A DNA stretch of 64,000 nt, from assembly GCF_029504695.1 (NCBI RefSeq), contig NZ_JAQFIN010000005.1:186001-250000 (forward strand), written 5' to 3'. Below the pieces are notes generated by a model, which was not told the DNA's origin, searched no databases, and saw nothing but the letters and a program-made list of their open reading frames with translations. The stretch comes from Parabacteroides sp. PF5-6 (GTDB lineage Bacteria; Bacteroidota; Bacteroidia; Bacteroidales; Tannerellaceae). Of the stretch, positions 35,263 through 43,964 are shown piece after piece. Positions within the stretch are counted from its first letter, which is position 1. The number at the start of each line of letters is the position of its first letter. The position numbers and the translations under genes are program-made.

Positions 35263-35604
35263 ATGGATAATTTGGAGTACAAAGGATACTTTGGAAGTGT
35301 CGAATATAGCAAAACAGATGATTGCCTGGTCGGTAAAGTTCTTGGTATGAGCAAAGATTCTATCACCTACGAGGGGAAAGATATTGCGGAACTCAAAGCC
35401 GATTTTGAAGCAGGAATAGACAGCTATATTGAAGGATGTGAAGAGTTAGGCATTAAACCGAGAAAAGCCTTTAGTGGCTCTCTAAATGTGCGCATCTCAT
35501 CCGAGATACATAGCCGGGTGGCTATGCTTGCGGAAAAAGCGGGTATTTCTATTAATGCTTTCATCAAAGAAGCATTAGAGGAAAGGCTTCACGCTTTTGA
35601 ATGA
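35263..35604 (+). CDS. hicB: HicB-type antitoxin
   Basis: The 113-residue protein has the HicB partial RNase-H-like N-terminal domain (YFGSVEYSKTDDCLVGKVLGM...SITYEGKDIAELKADFEAGIDSY). A ribbon-helix-helix C-terminus follows (GSLNVRISSEIHSRVAMLAEKAGISINAFIKEALEERL). It should bind HicA and repress the operon through the palindrome at 34949-34966. ATG at 35263 follows a GGAG-like ribosome site. The toxin-first order is normal for this family. Confidence 0.88.
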   Translation: MDNLEYKGYFGSVEYSKTDDCLVGKVLGMSKDSITYEGKDIAELKADFEAGIDSYIEGCEELGIKPRKAFSGSLNVRISSEIHSRVAMLAEKAGISINAFIKEALEERLHAFE

Positions 35605-35634
35605 AACCGGGTAAAGGTTACATCGGAATTTTCA

Positions 35635-35692
35635 CCCACCCAGGTCACCATCAAAAGCCGCTTTTTAAGCGGCTTTTGATGTTCTGGGATGC
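35635..35692 (+). repeat. Direct repeat copy 2 (tRNA-Lys 3' end plus terminator)
   Basis: 58 bp, 55 of them identical to 34839-34896, including the terminator hairpin. It lies 31 bp after hicB. No full tRNA precedes it. It also supplies a terminator for hicAB. Confidence 0.8.
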
Positions 35693-35790
35693 CCCTCCCC
35701 TCTGCCATAGATTAATAGCATTATGAGGATTACGGTAGGCACCATAACAGCTTTTCTTTGATCTGTACCTTATATGATTTTGCTGAAAAG

Positions 35791-35821
35791 TTGTCAGATA
35801 TGAAAACTTTTGCTATATTTG
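35791..35821 (+). promoter_or_regulatory. Promoter of the broken toxin/XRE antitoxin operon
   Basis: TTG (35791-35793), a 20-bp spacer and TATATTTG (35814-35821) fit the consensus. The toxin ATG at 35826 is so close that the original toxin transcript would be nearly leaderless. Confidence 0.65.
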
Positions 35822-35825
35822 CGTC

Positions 35826-35965
35826 ATGGGGAAAGCGCGAACCATAATAGCGTATAAGCACTACTCAATGGCTTTCAGAAAAAAACACAGAAGACCCCGA
35901 CAGCAGAAATTGATAAGGCGTTAAAATTGAAAGAGGAATATTATGGAACTAAAAGAAATAAGTAA
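35826..35965 (+). pseudogene. RelE/HigB-family toxin remnant with internal deletion
   Basis: From ATG 35826 the frame reads MGKARTIIAYKHYS, the typical N-terminus of a RelE/HigB toxin. It then jumps. From 35870, in another frame, the sequence reads GFQKKTQKTP followed by EIDKALKLKEEYY and ends at TAA 35963-35965, the typical C-terminus of the same family. The middle, with the catalytic core (perhaps 65-70 residues), is missing, and the junction shifts frame at about 35867-35870. The old stop overlaps the XRE start by 23 bp, as in intact toxin-antitoxin operons. The gene is therefore dead but its partner is intact. Confidence 0.78.
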
Positions 35966-36254
35966 AGATATTTACGATGTAGATGCATGGCTGGATCAGC
36001 AGTATGGCAAAGTGGGTACCTCTGAACGAGAAGAGTTCCGAAGAGAAGCATATGCATATTGTATGGGTCAAATTATTCATGATGCACGCAAGCAGGAGAA
36101 GATGACTCAAACGGAACTTGCGGAACGGATCGGTACGAATAAATCTTATATTTCTAAAGTAGAAAAAGGGGTTGTTGAGCCCGGAATAAGTACGTTTTGC
36201 CGGATCATAGATGCACTAGGGTTAAAGATTGAGATTGTAAAGCCTATCGTGTAA
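35943..36254 (+). CDS. XRE family HTH antitoxin (orphaned)
   Basis: The 103-residue protein carries an XRE helix-turn-helix (about 48-100), including QEKMTQTELAERIGTNKSYISKVEKG, preceded by a helical N-terminal region (AWLDQQYGKVGTSEREEFRREAYAY). That N-terminal shape and the position after a RelE/HigB-like remnant mark it as the antitoxin of a HigBA/RelBE-type pair. With the toxin deleted, it may now act only as a regulator. Transcription comes from 35791-35821 and ends at the hairpin at 36362-36392. Confidence 0.87.
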   Translation: MELKEISKDIYDVDAWLDQQYGKVGTSEREEFRREAYAYCMGQIIHDARKQEKMTQTELAERIGTNKSYISKVEKGVVEPGISTFCRIIDALGLKIEIVKPIV

Positions 36255-36262
36255 CCATTAAT

Positions 36263-36355
36263 ATGCAAGCTGCCTACAATATGCAAACGGCACGGCGAGA
36301 CAGTCGCTTGTCTGCGAAGCTTGACCAAATACGTAAAGCAGTTGCAATACTGTAA
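36263..36355 (+). other. Possible 30-codon small ORF
   Basis: An ATG-to-TAA frame of 30 codons ends in KLDQIRKAVAIL, with a charged helix-like composition. It lies between the XRE gene and its terminator. No homology is recognised, and it could be a remnant of an island gene. Confidence 0.2.
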
Positions 36356-36361
36356 ATACTA

Positions 36362-36392
36362 CCCGGACTCCTTAGGATGCTCCGGGTTTTTT
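36362..36392 (+). terminator. Terminator after the XRE gene
   Basis: CCCGGA (36362-36367) pairs with TCCGGG (36381-36386) and is followed by six T. Confidence 0.8.
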
Positions 36393-36487
36393 ATGCGGAT
36401 TTGACAAATACTTTTAAATATGTCGTATTGATATTATGTGTATATTTACCACACAAGTAAAAAGGCGAGTATAAAGCGATAAATGAT

Positions 36488-37195
36488 ATGATGGATATAA
36501 TAAGTGGAGTGGTACAATATTTCTCAAACAAGAGTATTTCTTTGGTCCCCAAAATAGTAATTCCGTTGATTCTTATTTTGTCGGCTTATTTGATCAATGA
36601 TTATTATGGTTTATTATACTACTATTCAAATGGTCTGAAGGTCGACTATATTGCTAAAATAGAGGAAGCAAAAGCGATGAGCGACTCAACGTCGTTGACG
36701 TATATTTATTTGGATGAGATGGGTTATGAAGCGATACATCGGGAAAATGTTTTTCAAAAGACTTTATCACTCTTTAGTGCTTCGAATAAACCTGCGGGAG
36801 TTGATAAATCGATAAAAATAGGCGAAGAAAATCCTCCGATGAATAGCAAGGATGCGGAACCGAATTGGCTTAATCAAATATTTCCGCCACTGGAAAGAAC
36901 ACCCTTATGGCATACCGTAACATCTACCACCCTGTTGATCCTTCTTCTCCTGGTGTGTGCGATATATCTCATTTCACTCCCATTCCCATTTGTCGAAGTC
37001 GACAATAAATGGCTTTCCTTTCTTGGGGTTATACTCTGCATGGCTTTTCTTGTCGGTCTTGTCTGGGTCGTTCAATGGTTGTTTGGCTTAATCCCCGTCA
37101 TACTGAGTAGGGCATATCTGAATTATACATTCGCTGTATTCGTGCAGTATCTATGCGGTGTGATTGTGTATCGGAGATTGAAAAAGACAAACTAA
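36488..37195 (+). CDS. Orphan membrane protein of unknown function
   Basis: The 235-residue protein has one transmembrane segment near residues 18-42 (LVPKIVIPLILILSAYLIN). A central soluble stretch (about 50-140) contains a YIAKIEEAKAMSDSTS helix. Two to three closely spaced membrane segments follow near 145-230 (STTLLILLLLVCAIYLISL and two more). No domain is recognised. It is AT-rich, monocistronic and sits in the island downstream of tRNA-Lys. A perfect 11-bp stem follows it. A role as effector or immunity protein is possible but has no direct support. Confidence 0.6.
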   Translation: MMDIISGVVQYFSNKSISLVPKIVIPLILILSAYLINDYYGLLYYYSNGLKVDYIAKIEEAKAMSDSTSLTYIYLDEMGYEAIHRENVFQKTLSLFSASNKPAGVDKSIKIGEENPPMNSKDAEPNWLNQIFPPLERTPLWHTVTSTTLLILLLLVCAIYLISLPFPFVEVDNKWLSFLGVILCMAFLVGLVWVVQWLFGLIPVILSRAYLNYTFAVFVQYLCGVIVYRRLKKTN

Positions 37196-37197
37196 TA

Positions 37198-37241
37198 TGC
37201 CGCACACAGCTGTCGGTAAGATTGATCATCTGTGTGCGGCA
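37198..37241. terminator. Hairpin between convergent genes
   Basis: TGCCGCACACA (37198-37208) is the exact complement of TGTGTGCGGCA (37231-37241). It lies between the convergent membrane-protein and GH92 genes and may terminate on both strands, although no long T-run follows. Confidence 0.5.
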
Positions 37242-37261
37242 ATACCTATTGCTTATTCGTC

Positions 37262-39529
37262 TTATTCGTTGATAGGGGCCGCTGAAGGAGGGGGCAGGGT
37301 CGTTCCCCAGGATTTATTGGCTACGGGGCCCATTTCGAATTCCAACAGGCCGCCTTGTGCGATGTCGGCATGGTTGAACCAGGCCTGGTTGAGCGGTTGG
37401 CCGTTCAGGTGCGCGGACTGAATGTATTTATTCTCCGAAGAGGCGTTGTGGGCTTTGATCTCTAATGTTTTGCCGTTGCCCAGATCCATCTTTACTCCCG
37501 TAAACAATGGCGAACCGATATTGTAAGTCGGCGAACCGGGTGTCACCGGATAGAATCCCATCTGGCTGAATACCACAAAGGCCGACATGCCTCCACCGTC
37601 TTCATCACCGGGAACACCCATCAGGTCGTTGCGGAACCATTGATCCAATAGCGTGCGGATGCGTTTCTGTGTCTTCCACGGTTGACCGGCATAGTTATAG
37701 AGGTAGGGGATATGCAGACTGGGCTCATTCGCCATGGAGAATTGTCCGACATTTCCGGTATGATCGGGTAGGGTGGCGTAGAATTCCCATTTCGATTTGC
37801 CCAGCGGCTCATTGAACATTTGGTCGAGAGCTGCGCAGAATTTTTCATCACCTCCCATCAGGGCGACCAGGTCGCCGATATTGTGCTGCACGTCCCACCG
37901 ATAGATGTATCCGTTGTTCTCATCGTAATAATCGCGTGCGCCCAGACCGCCCGAATAGCGATAATCCAGATCCGGGATGAATTGTCCTTCTTCATCTTTT
38001 GGATGGAAGAATCCGGTTTCGGGATGGAACACATTCCGGTAGTTGTAGGAGCAATGGAGATAATAATCGGCTTCTTTTTCTTTCCCCAATTCGAGGGCGA
38101 TTTGGGAGAGACACCACTGATCGTAGGCGGTTCCCAGGGTGACGGCGATCGGTTGGCGTTTCTCCCAGGAATGCACATTAGCGACCGTCTCTTTTTGTCC
38201 CGGCTTCAACGCGGGGAAATAACCTTTCTCGCGGTAGAAGTCATCCAACACACCGGCGGGAACTTCCACCCACGGGATCAACGATTTCTTTTCCATCGCG
38301 TCCTGGCAGGCCTGGTAGGCTTTTGTCAGGTCGAACCCTCTGACTCCCTTGCGGTAGGCGTCGATCACCATCGAGACGCCATGGTTCGAGTTCATACAGT
38401 GGGCATCGCCCGTCACTTCCGGAAAGGTCGGCATCCAGTTCGTGCCTTTTTGTTCGGCCATCAATAAGTAGGAATGGATGATGTCGCTTTGCACTTCTCC
38501 GTCGATCAATACGCGCAGGGGATGTGTTGCCCGATAGGTGTCCCAGATCCAGTCGTCGGTATAGAAAGGACGTCCGTTGTCGGTGTGGACCTTACCGTCG
38601 TACGCACTGAAATACTGTCCATCTTCACTGATACATACCGGACGTTCGAAGCAGCGGTAGAGCGAGGTGTAGAAAACCGCTTTGTCATCCTCCGTACCGC
38701 CTTCAATCCGGATTTTATTTAAGGCTTTGTTCCAGCTTTCGCGTCCTTTCTGTGCGACCACATCCAGATGGTAGCCCTGGATATCCCGGTTGAGGTTGTT
38801 CTTCGCCTGCTCCACACTGATCAGGGATACGCCGTAGCGGATACGGATCTGTTCGCTACCCTCCCGAAACGAGAGGACTGCCGTTGCGTTTCGGCCTTCC
38901 ATCGCGGGTTGATCGAAATCCGGTTGGCCTTCTTTCAGGATCCCGTTTTTAACCGGTACCTGATCCGTTTCGGCATAGATATATAGGCGGGTGTTGTTGG
39001 CAATCTGCTGGTATCCGCTGATCCTGTTTCCTTCGCTCCGGATCTCGCCGTTGCGGCTGCAAAACAAGAGGTAGGGCGTTTCCCGGTTCTCGAACTGAAA
39101 ACTATAGATCGCGCTTTGCACCGATGGGGCGAAGCCGATCTGAATATTCGCATCGTCGAGATACACCTGGTAGGAGTAGGGGGTGATCTTCTCGCGGTCG
39201 TAGCTATGCGAAACGGTAGGTGTCATGGCTGTCTCCGCTCCCTGATAGGGGCTGACCAGAAAACCGGAGCCTCTCCGGTGATTGGTTACCATCAACGGCA
39301 ATCCGTTCAATCGATCTCCCGTGAAATCTCCGCGGGAAGGGAAGATACGCATCATCGCGTTCGGCAGTTGCACCGTCGGGTACGTCGGGACCAACAGGTG
39401 GCTGATATTGCCCATATAGGGATTCACGTAGTCAACCGGTTCTTTTCTTTCTGTCGCATGGGAGACAAAAAAACCGGATAATAGCAGGAAGCCTGCTATT
39501 ACCCGGATATTTATTTTAGAAGCTTTCAT
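37262..39529 (-). CDS. GH92 family alpha-mannosidase (gene 2 of pair)
   Basis: The 755-residue enzyme has a signal peptide (FLLLSGFFVSHA). The GH92 N-terminal beta-sandwich starts DYVNPYMGN and an (alpha/alpha)6 barrel follows. The general acid is likely E537 (YYDENNGYIYRW). The base region is GDEDGGG with D642 and D644, the same numbers I recall for the characterised enzyme BT3990. GH92 enzymes are Ca-dependent exo-alpha-mannosidases used on N-glycans or yeast mannan. In the loop before the base the motif reads NEP. The start codon overlaps the stop of the upstream GH92 gene (TAATG), so the two are translationally coupled. Confidence 0.92.
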   Translation of the reverse strand: MKASKINIRVIAGFLLLSGFFVSHATERKEPVDYVNPYMGNISHLLVPTYPTVQLPNAMMRIFPSRGDFTGDRLNGLPLMVTNHRRGSGFLVSPYQGAETAMTPTVSHSYDREKITPYSYQVYLDDANIQIGFAPSVQSAIYSFQFENRETPYLLFCSRNGEIRSEGNRISGYQQIANNTRLYIYAETDQVPVKNGILKEGQPDFDQPAMEGRNATAVLSFREGSEQIRIRYGVSLISVEQAKNNLNRDIQGYHLDVVAQKGRESWNKALNKIRIEGGTEDDKAVFYTSLYRCFERPVCISEDGQYFSAYDGKVHTDNGRPFYTDDWIWDTYRATHPLRVLIDGEVQSDIIHSYLLMAEQKGTNWMPTFPEVTGDAHCMNSNHGVSMVIDAYRKGVRGFDLTKAYQACQDAMEKKSLIPWVEVPAGVLDDFYREKGYFPALKPGQKETVANVHSWEKRQPIAVTLGTAYDQWCLSQIALELGKEKEADYYLHCSYNYRNVFHPETGFFHPKDEEGQFIPDLDYRYSGGLGARDYYDENNGYIYRWDVQHNIGDLVALMGGDEKFCAALDQMFNEPLGKSKWEFYATLPDHTGNVGQFSMANEPSLHIPYLYNYAGQPWKTQKRIRTLLDQWFRNDLMGVPGDEDGGGMSAFVVFSQMGFYPVTPGSPTYNIGSPLFTGVKMDLGNGKTLEIKAHNASSENKYIQSAHLNGQPLNQAWFNHADIAQGGLLEFEMGPVANKSWGTTLPPPSAAPINE

Positions 39530-41844
39530 TACTTTCCGCTCTTTTCGTGGACTGAGAATGAATAAGGCATATCGGCCGCCTGCGTTCCGCGTTGTTTGTT
39601 CGGCTGGGCGCCCATCTTGATATTCACCGTACCGCCTTTAAAGATATCACCATGGGTCAGGTAATTCTTTGTATAGGCAGTACCGTTGAGTTGCATCGAT
39701 TCGATATAGATATTCTTCTGGCTGTTTTCGGGAGCGTTGATCACGAATGTATTTCCGTTTTCCAGATGTATCGTCGCTTTCTTGAACAGCGGAGCGCCCA
39801 TCACATACTGGTCGGTTCCCGGACATACGGGATAGAAACCAAGCGCTGAGAATACATACCAGGCGGAAGTCTGTCCGTTGTCTTCGTCGCCGCAATAGCC
39901 ATCGGCCTGTGGGGTGTACATCCGGTTCATCACTTCGCGCAACCAGTATTGGGCTTTCCAGGGTTCGCCGGCATAGTCGTACATATAGATCATGTGCTGG
40001 ATCGGCTGGTTGCCATGGGCGTAGTTACCCATATTCATCACCGTCATCTCCGTTATTTCATGGATCGGGAAGCCATAGTAGCTGTCGTCGAACAAGGGCG
40101 GAACGGCAAAGACGGAATCCAGCATATTAACGAACGGTTTCTTACCGCCCATCAGGTCGATCAGTCCCTGCGGATCATGGAATACCGACCAGGAGTAATG
40201 CCAGCTATTGCCTTCGGTAAAGGCATCGCCCCATTTCAATGGAGAGAAAGGTGCCTGGAAGCTGCCGTCTTCGTTGCGGCCACGCATCAGGCTGCTTTCT
40301 TTGTCGAAGAGATTCTTGTAGTTCATTGCCCGTTTAGCAAACAGATCGATTTCTTTCTTCGGACGTTTCAAGTCTTTTGCCAGTTTATAAATACACCAGT
40401 CGGCATAAGCGTATTCCAGCGTGCGGGCAGCATTCTCGTTGATCTTTACATCGTAAGGCACATACCCCAGTTTGTTGTAATATTCATGTCCCAACCGGCC
40501 GGTAGAGCTGACTTTCGGATGAACGTTCTCGGTGCCGTGGATCAGCCCTTCGTACAAGGTTTCCAGATCATCCACTTTCACGCCTTTCATATACGCGTCG
40601 ACCAATACGGAAGCCGAGTTGTTACCCACCATACATCCGCGATGTCCGGGACTGGCCCATTCGGGGAAGAATCCACTTTCTTTATACGTATTGATCAGGC
40701 CTTCCTGCATTTGTTTGTTCACCGACGGATACATCAGGTTCAGGAAGGGGAACAAGCAACGGAAAGTATCCCAGAAGCCGGTGTCGGTGTACATATAACC
40801 GGGTAAAACCTGGCCATTGTACGGGCTATAATGCATGATATTGCCATTGATATCGATCTCATGCAGACCCCGTGGGAAAAGTACCGAGCGGTAGAAGCAG
40901 GAATAGAACGTGCGTAGCTGATCCAGGTCTCCGCCTTCCACTTCGATCTTGCCCAATACGTCGTTCCACGCTTTCTTTCCTTCGGCCATTAATGTCTCGA
41001 AATTCTTATTGCCCAGCTCTTTCAGGTTTAATTCCGCCTGCTCGAAACTGATGAAAGAAGAGGCCACGCGGGCATGCACCTGTTCGCCTTTTTTCGTTTT
41101 GAAACCAATCACCGCGCCGGTATGGTCTGCCTTCTGTTCTTGGGCAGCGACATGCAAGGTGGAATCGGTAAAGGTTGCCGTGTAGGTGAACGGTTTGTCG
41201 AACTCAACGACAAAATAATTCTTGAAGTTCTCCGGCACGCCACCGCTGTTACGGGTCGTATAACCGATGATCTTGTTCTGTTCCGGAATCACTTTGATGT
41301 AGGAACCGCGATTGAAAGCATCGACTACGACGTAAGAGTTATCGTTTTCCGGGAAGGTGAAACGAAAGAGGTTGGCACGTTCGGTCGGGGTAAACTCGGT
41401 TACCACATCGTGTTCCGCCAGGTACACCTTGTAGTAATACGGTTTAGCCACCTCGCCTTTGTGCGAGAACCAACTGGCGCGTTTGTCTTCGTTGAACTCC
41501 GGCGTTCCGACGACCGGCATCAGAGAGAATTGACCATAGTCATTGATCCACGGACTCGGTTGATGCGTTTGTTTGAAACCACGGATCTTATTGGCCGTAT
41601 ACACGTAAGTCCACCCGTTACCCATTTTACCGGTCTGCGGTGTCCAGAAGTTCATACCCCAGGGACGGGCAATTGCCGGATAGGTATTCCCTGTGGATAA
41701 TTCAAAGGAAGATAATGTTCCCATCAAAGGGTTTGCATATTCTACCGGATCAAAATCATTTTCGGCTGCTTGAGCCTGCTTCGAATGAAATAATAACACT
41801 ACTGTCGCGCACAAAGCGACAATCCATACATTTTTAACGTTCAT
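39529..41844 (-). CDS. GH92 family alpha-mannosidase (gene 1 of pair)
   Basis: The 771-residue enzyme has a signal peptide ending AQAAEN. The GH92 opening is EYANPLMGTLSSFELSTGNTYPA. The general acid is likely E544 (TEGNSWHYSW) and the base pair is D653/D655 (GDEDNGQTSAW). The 109-residue acid-to-base spacing equals that of the characterised enzyme. The loop motif is GNQP rather than NEP as in the partner, so linkage specificity may differ between the two. No SusC/SusD pair is next to them, so substrate import must come from elsewhere. It is first in the two-gene operon. Confidence 0.92.
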   Translation of the reverse strand: MNVKNVWIVALCATVVLLFHSKQAQAAENDFDPVEYANPLMGTLSSFELSTGNTYPAIARPWGMNFWTPQTGKMGNGWTYVYTANKIRGFKQTHQPSPWINDYGQFSLMPVVGTPEFNEDKRASWFSHKGEVAKPYYYKVYLAEHDVVTEFTPTERANLFRFTFPENDNSYVVVDAFNRGSYIKVIPEQNKIIGYTTRNSGGVPENFKNYFVVEFDKPFTYTATFTDSTLHVAAQEQKADHTGAVIGFKTKKGEQVHARVASSFISFEQAELNLKELGNKNFETLMAEGKKAWNDVLGKIEVEGGDLDQLRTFYSCFYRSVLFPRGLHEIDINGNIMHYSPYNGQVLPGYMYTDTGFWDTFRCLFPFLNLMYPSVNKQMQEGLINTYKESGFFPEWASPGHRGCMVGNNSASVLVDAYMKGVKVDDLETLYEGLIHGTENVHPKVSSTGRLGHEYYNKLGYVPYDVKINENAARTLEYAYADWCIYKLAKDLKRPKKEIDLFAKRAMNYKNLFDKESSLMRGRNEDGSFQAPFSPLKWGDAFTEGNSWHYSWSVFHDPQGLIDLMGGKKPFVNMLDSVFAVPPLFDDSYYGFPIHEITEMTVMNMGNYAHGNQPIQHMIYMYDYAGEPWKAQYWLREVMNRMYTPQADGYCGDEDNGQTSAWYVFSALGFYPVCPGTDQYVMGAPLFKKATIHLENGNTFVINAPENSQKNIYIESMQLNGTAYTKNYLTHGDIFKGGTVNIKMGAQPNKQRGTQAADMPYSFSVHEKSGK

Positions 41845-41954
41845 AGTAAATAAAGTAAGTATTTCTAAAACTTGGAATTAACGTACAAAGAAACAAAAAC
41901 AAAAGACTACAGGAAAGAGGTTGATCTTTATTTTTATGAAAAAAGAATTAAAAT

Positions 41955-41962
41955 TATCTTTG
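41955..41962 (+). promoter_or_regulatory. -7 box of the symporter gene
   Basis: TATCTTTG is an exact consensus match 17 bp before the start codon. No TTTG lies at the right distance upstream. Confidence 0.5.
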
Positions 41963-41978
41963 CAACAAAACGTCAAAG

Positions 41979-43253
41979 ATGAAAGAACATAAAAAGCGAA
42001 GAACTTTTCCCCTTTATCTGCAGATTCTGGCCGGGATGCTATTGGGTATTCTGATCGGATTAGTTGCGATTCCTCTGAAAGGGGAACAAATTATTCAGGA
42101 CTGGATCCGTCCCTGGGGAACTGTCTTTATCCGTTTGTTGCAACTGATTGCTGTGCCTTTGGTTTTCTTGTCCCTGATCAAAGGTGTCACCGGATTGAAT
42201 GATATCAAGAAGTTCTCCCGCCTGGGAGGAAAGACCATTGCGATTTATCTGGCAACCACAGCCGTTGCCGTCGTTCTGGGGCTATCGGCAGGCTTGATTG
42301 TGAAGCCCGGCACACTGGTGAACCGTGAGCAGGTGGCGCATTTGCAAGAGAATTATCAGACGGTGGCTGCCGAGAAAGCGTTGGAGGCCGAATTGACGCA
42401 CGACCGGGGGCCGCTTAACTTCCTGGAGGATATCGTACCTAATAATATCGTTAATGCGTTGAGTAATAACTCGGCGATGCTTCAGGTGATCTTTTTTGCG
42501 GTCTTCTTTGGTATTGCCGCTTTGATGGTGCCGCGGGAGAAAGTCGAACCGATCCTGGTGTTGGTCGATGGCTTGAATGATATCATCCTGAAGATGGTCG
42601 ATTATATTATCCGCGTAGCACCCGTTGGGGTTACGGCTCTGATGGCGGGCTTGGTGATTGACTTCGGGGGCGATCTCAGTATGTTCGGCGCTTTGGGCGT
42701 GTATGCCCTGACGGTAGCCCTCTCGCTCCTGGCGTTGATCTTTTTGTTTTATCCGGCTTTGATCCATTTCTTCTCCAAAAAGAAAGCGAAGAACTTTCTT
42801 CGGGCGATGTATCCCGTGCAACTCTTTGCCTTTACCACCAGCAGCAGTGCCGCGACCCTTCCGGTAACGATGGAGACGGTAGAGAAAGAACTGAAAGTAT
42901 CGAAAGAAACGGCGTCGTTTGTTTTGCCGGTCGGCACGACGATCAATATGGACGGGACTTCTTGTTATCAGGCGATTGCCGTATTGTTTATCGCCCAGGT
43001 GATTGGTATCGATCTGACGCTGTCGCAGATCCTGACCGTGTTGGCGATGACGATCCTCTCGTCTATCGGTACCCCGGCCATTCCGGGAGGTAGTTATGTG
43101 ATCCTGACGATGGTACTCACTTCCGTAGGCGTTCCCGCCGAAGGGCTGGCACTTATTCTGGGCATCGACCGCCCGTTGGATATGCTGCGCACGGCTGTAA
43201 ACGTAACCGGCGATGCGGCAGTTGCCTCTATTGTAGATCGATCAAGCGATTAA
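41979..43253 (+). CDS. Dicarboxylate/amino acid:cation symporter (DAACS family)
   Basis: The 424-residue inner-membrane protein has eight helices plus two hairpins of the GltPh fold. Diagnostic motifs are the serine-rich hairpin TTSSSAATLP, the NMDGT sodium/substrate motif (GTTINMDGTSCYQA), and the second hairpin SSIGTPAIPGG. It imports glutamate, aspartate or C4-dicarboxylates with sodium or protons. It is divergent from the GH92 pair and converges with the HAD gene without a gap. Confidence 0.92.
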   Translation: MKEHKKRRTFPLYLQILAGMLLGILIGLVAIPLKGEQIIQDWIRPWGTVFIRLLQLIAVPLVFLSLIKGVTGLNDIKKFSRLGGKTIAIYLATTAVAVVLGLSAGLIVKPGTLVNREQVAHLQENYQTVAAEKALEAELTHDRGPLNFLEDIVPNNIVNALSNNSAMLQVIFFAVFFGIAALMVPREKVEPILVLVDGLNDIILKMVDYIIRVAPVGVTALMAGLVIDFGGDLSMFGALGVYALTVALSLLALIFLFYPALIHFFSKKKAKNFLRAMYPVQLFAFTTSSSAATLPVTMETVEKELKVSKETASFVLPVGTTINMDGTSCYQAIAVLFIAQVIGIDLTLSQILTVLAMTILSSIGTPAIPGGSYVILTMVLTSVGVPAEGLALILGIDRPLDMLRTAVNVTGDAAVASIVDRSSD

Positions 43254-43886
43254 TCAACGTTCAAAAAGAAACGACCAGTCTTCGCGGGGTTCCGGAGTAT
43301 AGGTGCGGATGCCTAAAGCTTCAGCGGCTTTGCAATTGACTGCGGCATCGTCGATAAAGAGGGTTTCGTGTGGTGAGATCCCGGCGTCATTCAATACGTA
43401 TTCGAAGATTTCCGGATTGGGCTTTTCCAGGTGTAATTCATAAGAAAGGTAGATCTTGTGGAAGAAATCATCGACACGATGTCCTTTGTAGTTGAAAATG
43501 TTTTGCTTGGCCCATTCCCAGTGGATACTGTTGGTATTGCTCAGTAGGAAGGTGTTGTATTCTTCTTTGAGGCGTAATAATAAGTCCAGTTTATAGTCCG
43601 GCACATCAGCCAGCATCGCGATCCAGGCGTCATCGATCTCTTTGTCCGTCAATATCCGGTTGGAACGTTGGCGGATCCCGTCACGGAATGCAGCCGGCGA
43701 TAGTTCGCCAATCTCTAAATGCATAAACAGGTCTTTGTGGTGGTAGATACTTCCCAATTGTTCATGAACATCCACGCCCAACTGCGCAAAGGCTTCAATG
43801 CACCGGTTACGCGTCAGGTTGATAATCACCCCACCAAAATCGATCAGTAGATTTTTAATGCCGTCCATAACGTTCTTAGATTCCAT
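43254..43886 (-). CDS. HAD superfamily hydrolase, subfamily IA
   Basis: I chose ATG at 43886 (MESKNVMDG); ATGs at 43904 and 43868 are alternatives. The 210-residue protein has motif I as IDFGGVI, where the second catalytic Asp of DxD is replaced by Gly. Motif II is LLSNTN, a Lys sits in EKPNPEIF, and motif IV is LFIDDAAVN. The DxGG form is common in YihX-like HADs. The substrate is probably a small phosphorylated metabolite. It lies downstream of L19 beyond a terminator and converges with the symporter. Confidence 0.85.
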   Translation of the reverse strand: MESKNVMDGIKNLLIDFGGVIINLTRNRCIEAFAQLGVDVHEQLGSIYHHKDLFMHLEIGELSPAAFRDGIRQRSNRILTDKEIDDAWIAMLADVPDYKLDLLLRLKEEYNTFLLSNTNSIHWEWAKQNIFNYKGHRVDDFFHKIYLSYELHLEKPNPEIFEYVLNDAGISPHETLFIDDAAVNCKAAEALGIRTYTPEPREDWSFLFER

Positions 43887-43910
43887 TCCGTAAAAGTTTC
43901 GCAATATACA

Positions 43911-43948
43911 AAAAAAGAGACCATTCCCGGATGGAACAGTCTCTTTTT
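43911..43948. terminator. Terminator after rplS
   Basis: AAAAAGAGAC (43912-43921) pairs with GTCTCTTTTT (43939-43948), flanked by A- and T-runs, 17 bp after the L19 stop. The symmetric A/T flanks would allow termination on either strand. Confidence 0.75.
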
Positions 43949-43964
43949 ATGGGGATGAAAGAGA

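Noticed and set aside
35635-35692. Second tRNA-Lys gene
   Set aside because: Only the last 13 bases of the tRNA and the terminator are present. The preceding sequence does not form D, anticodon or T arms.
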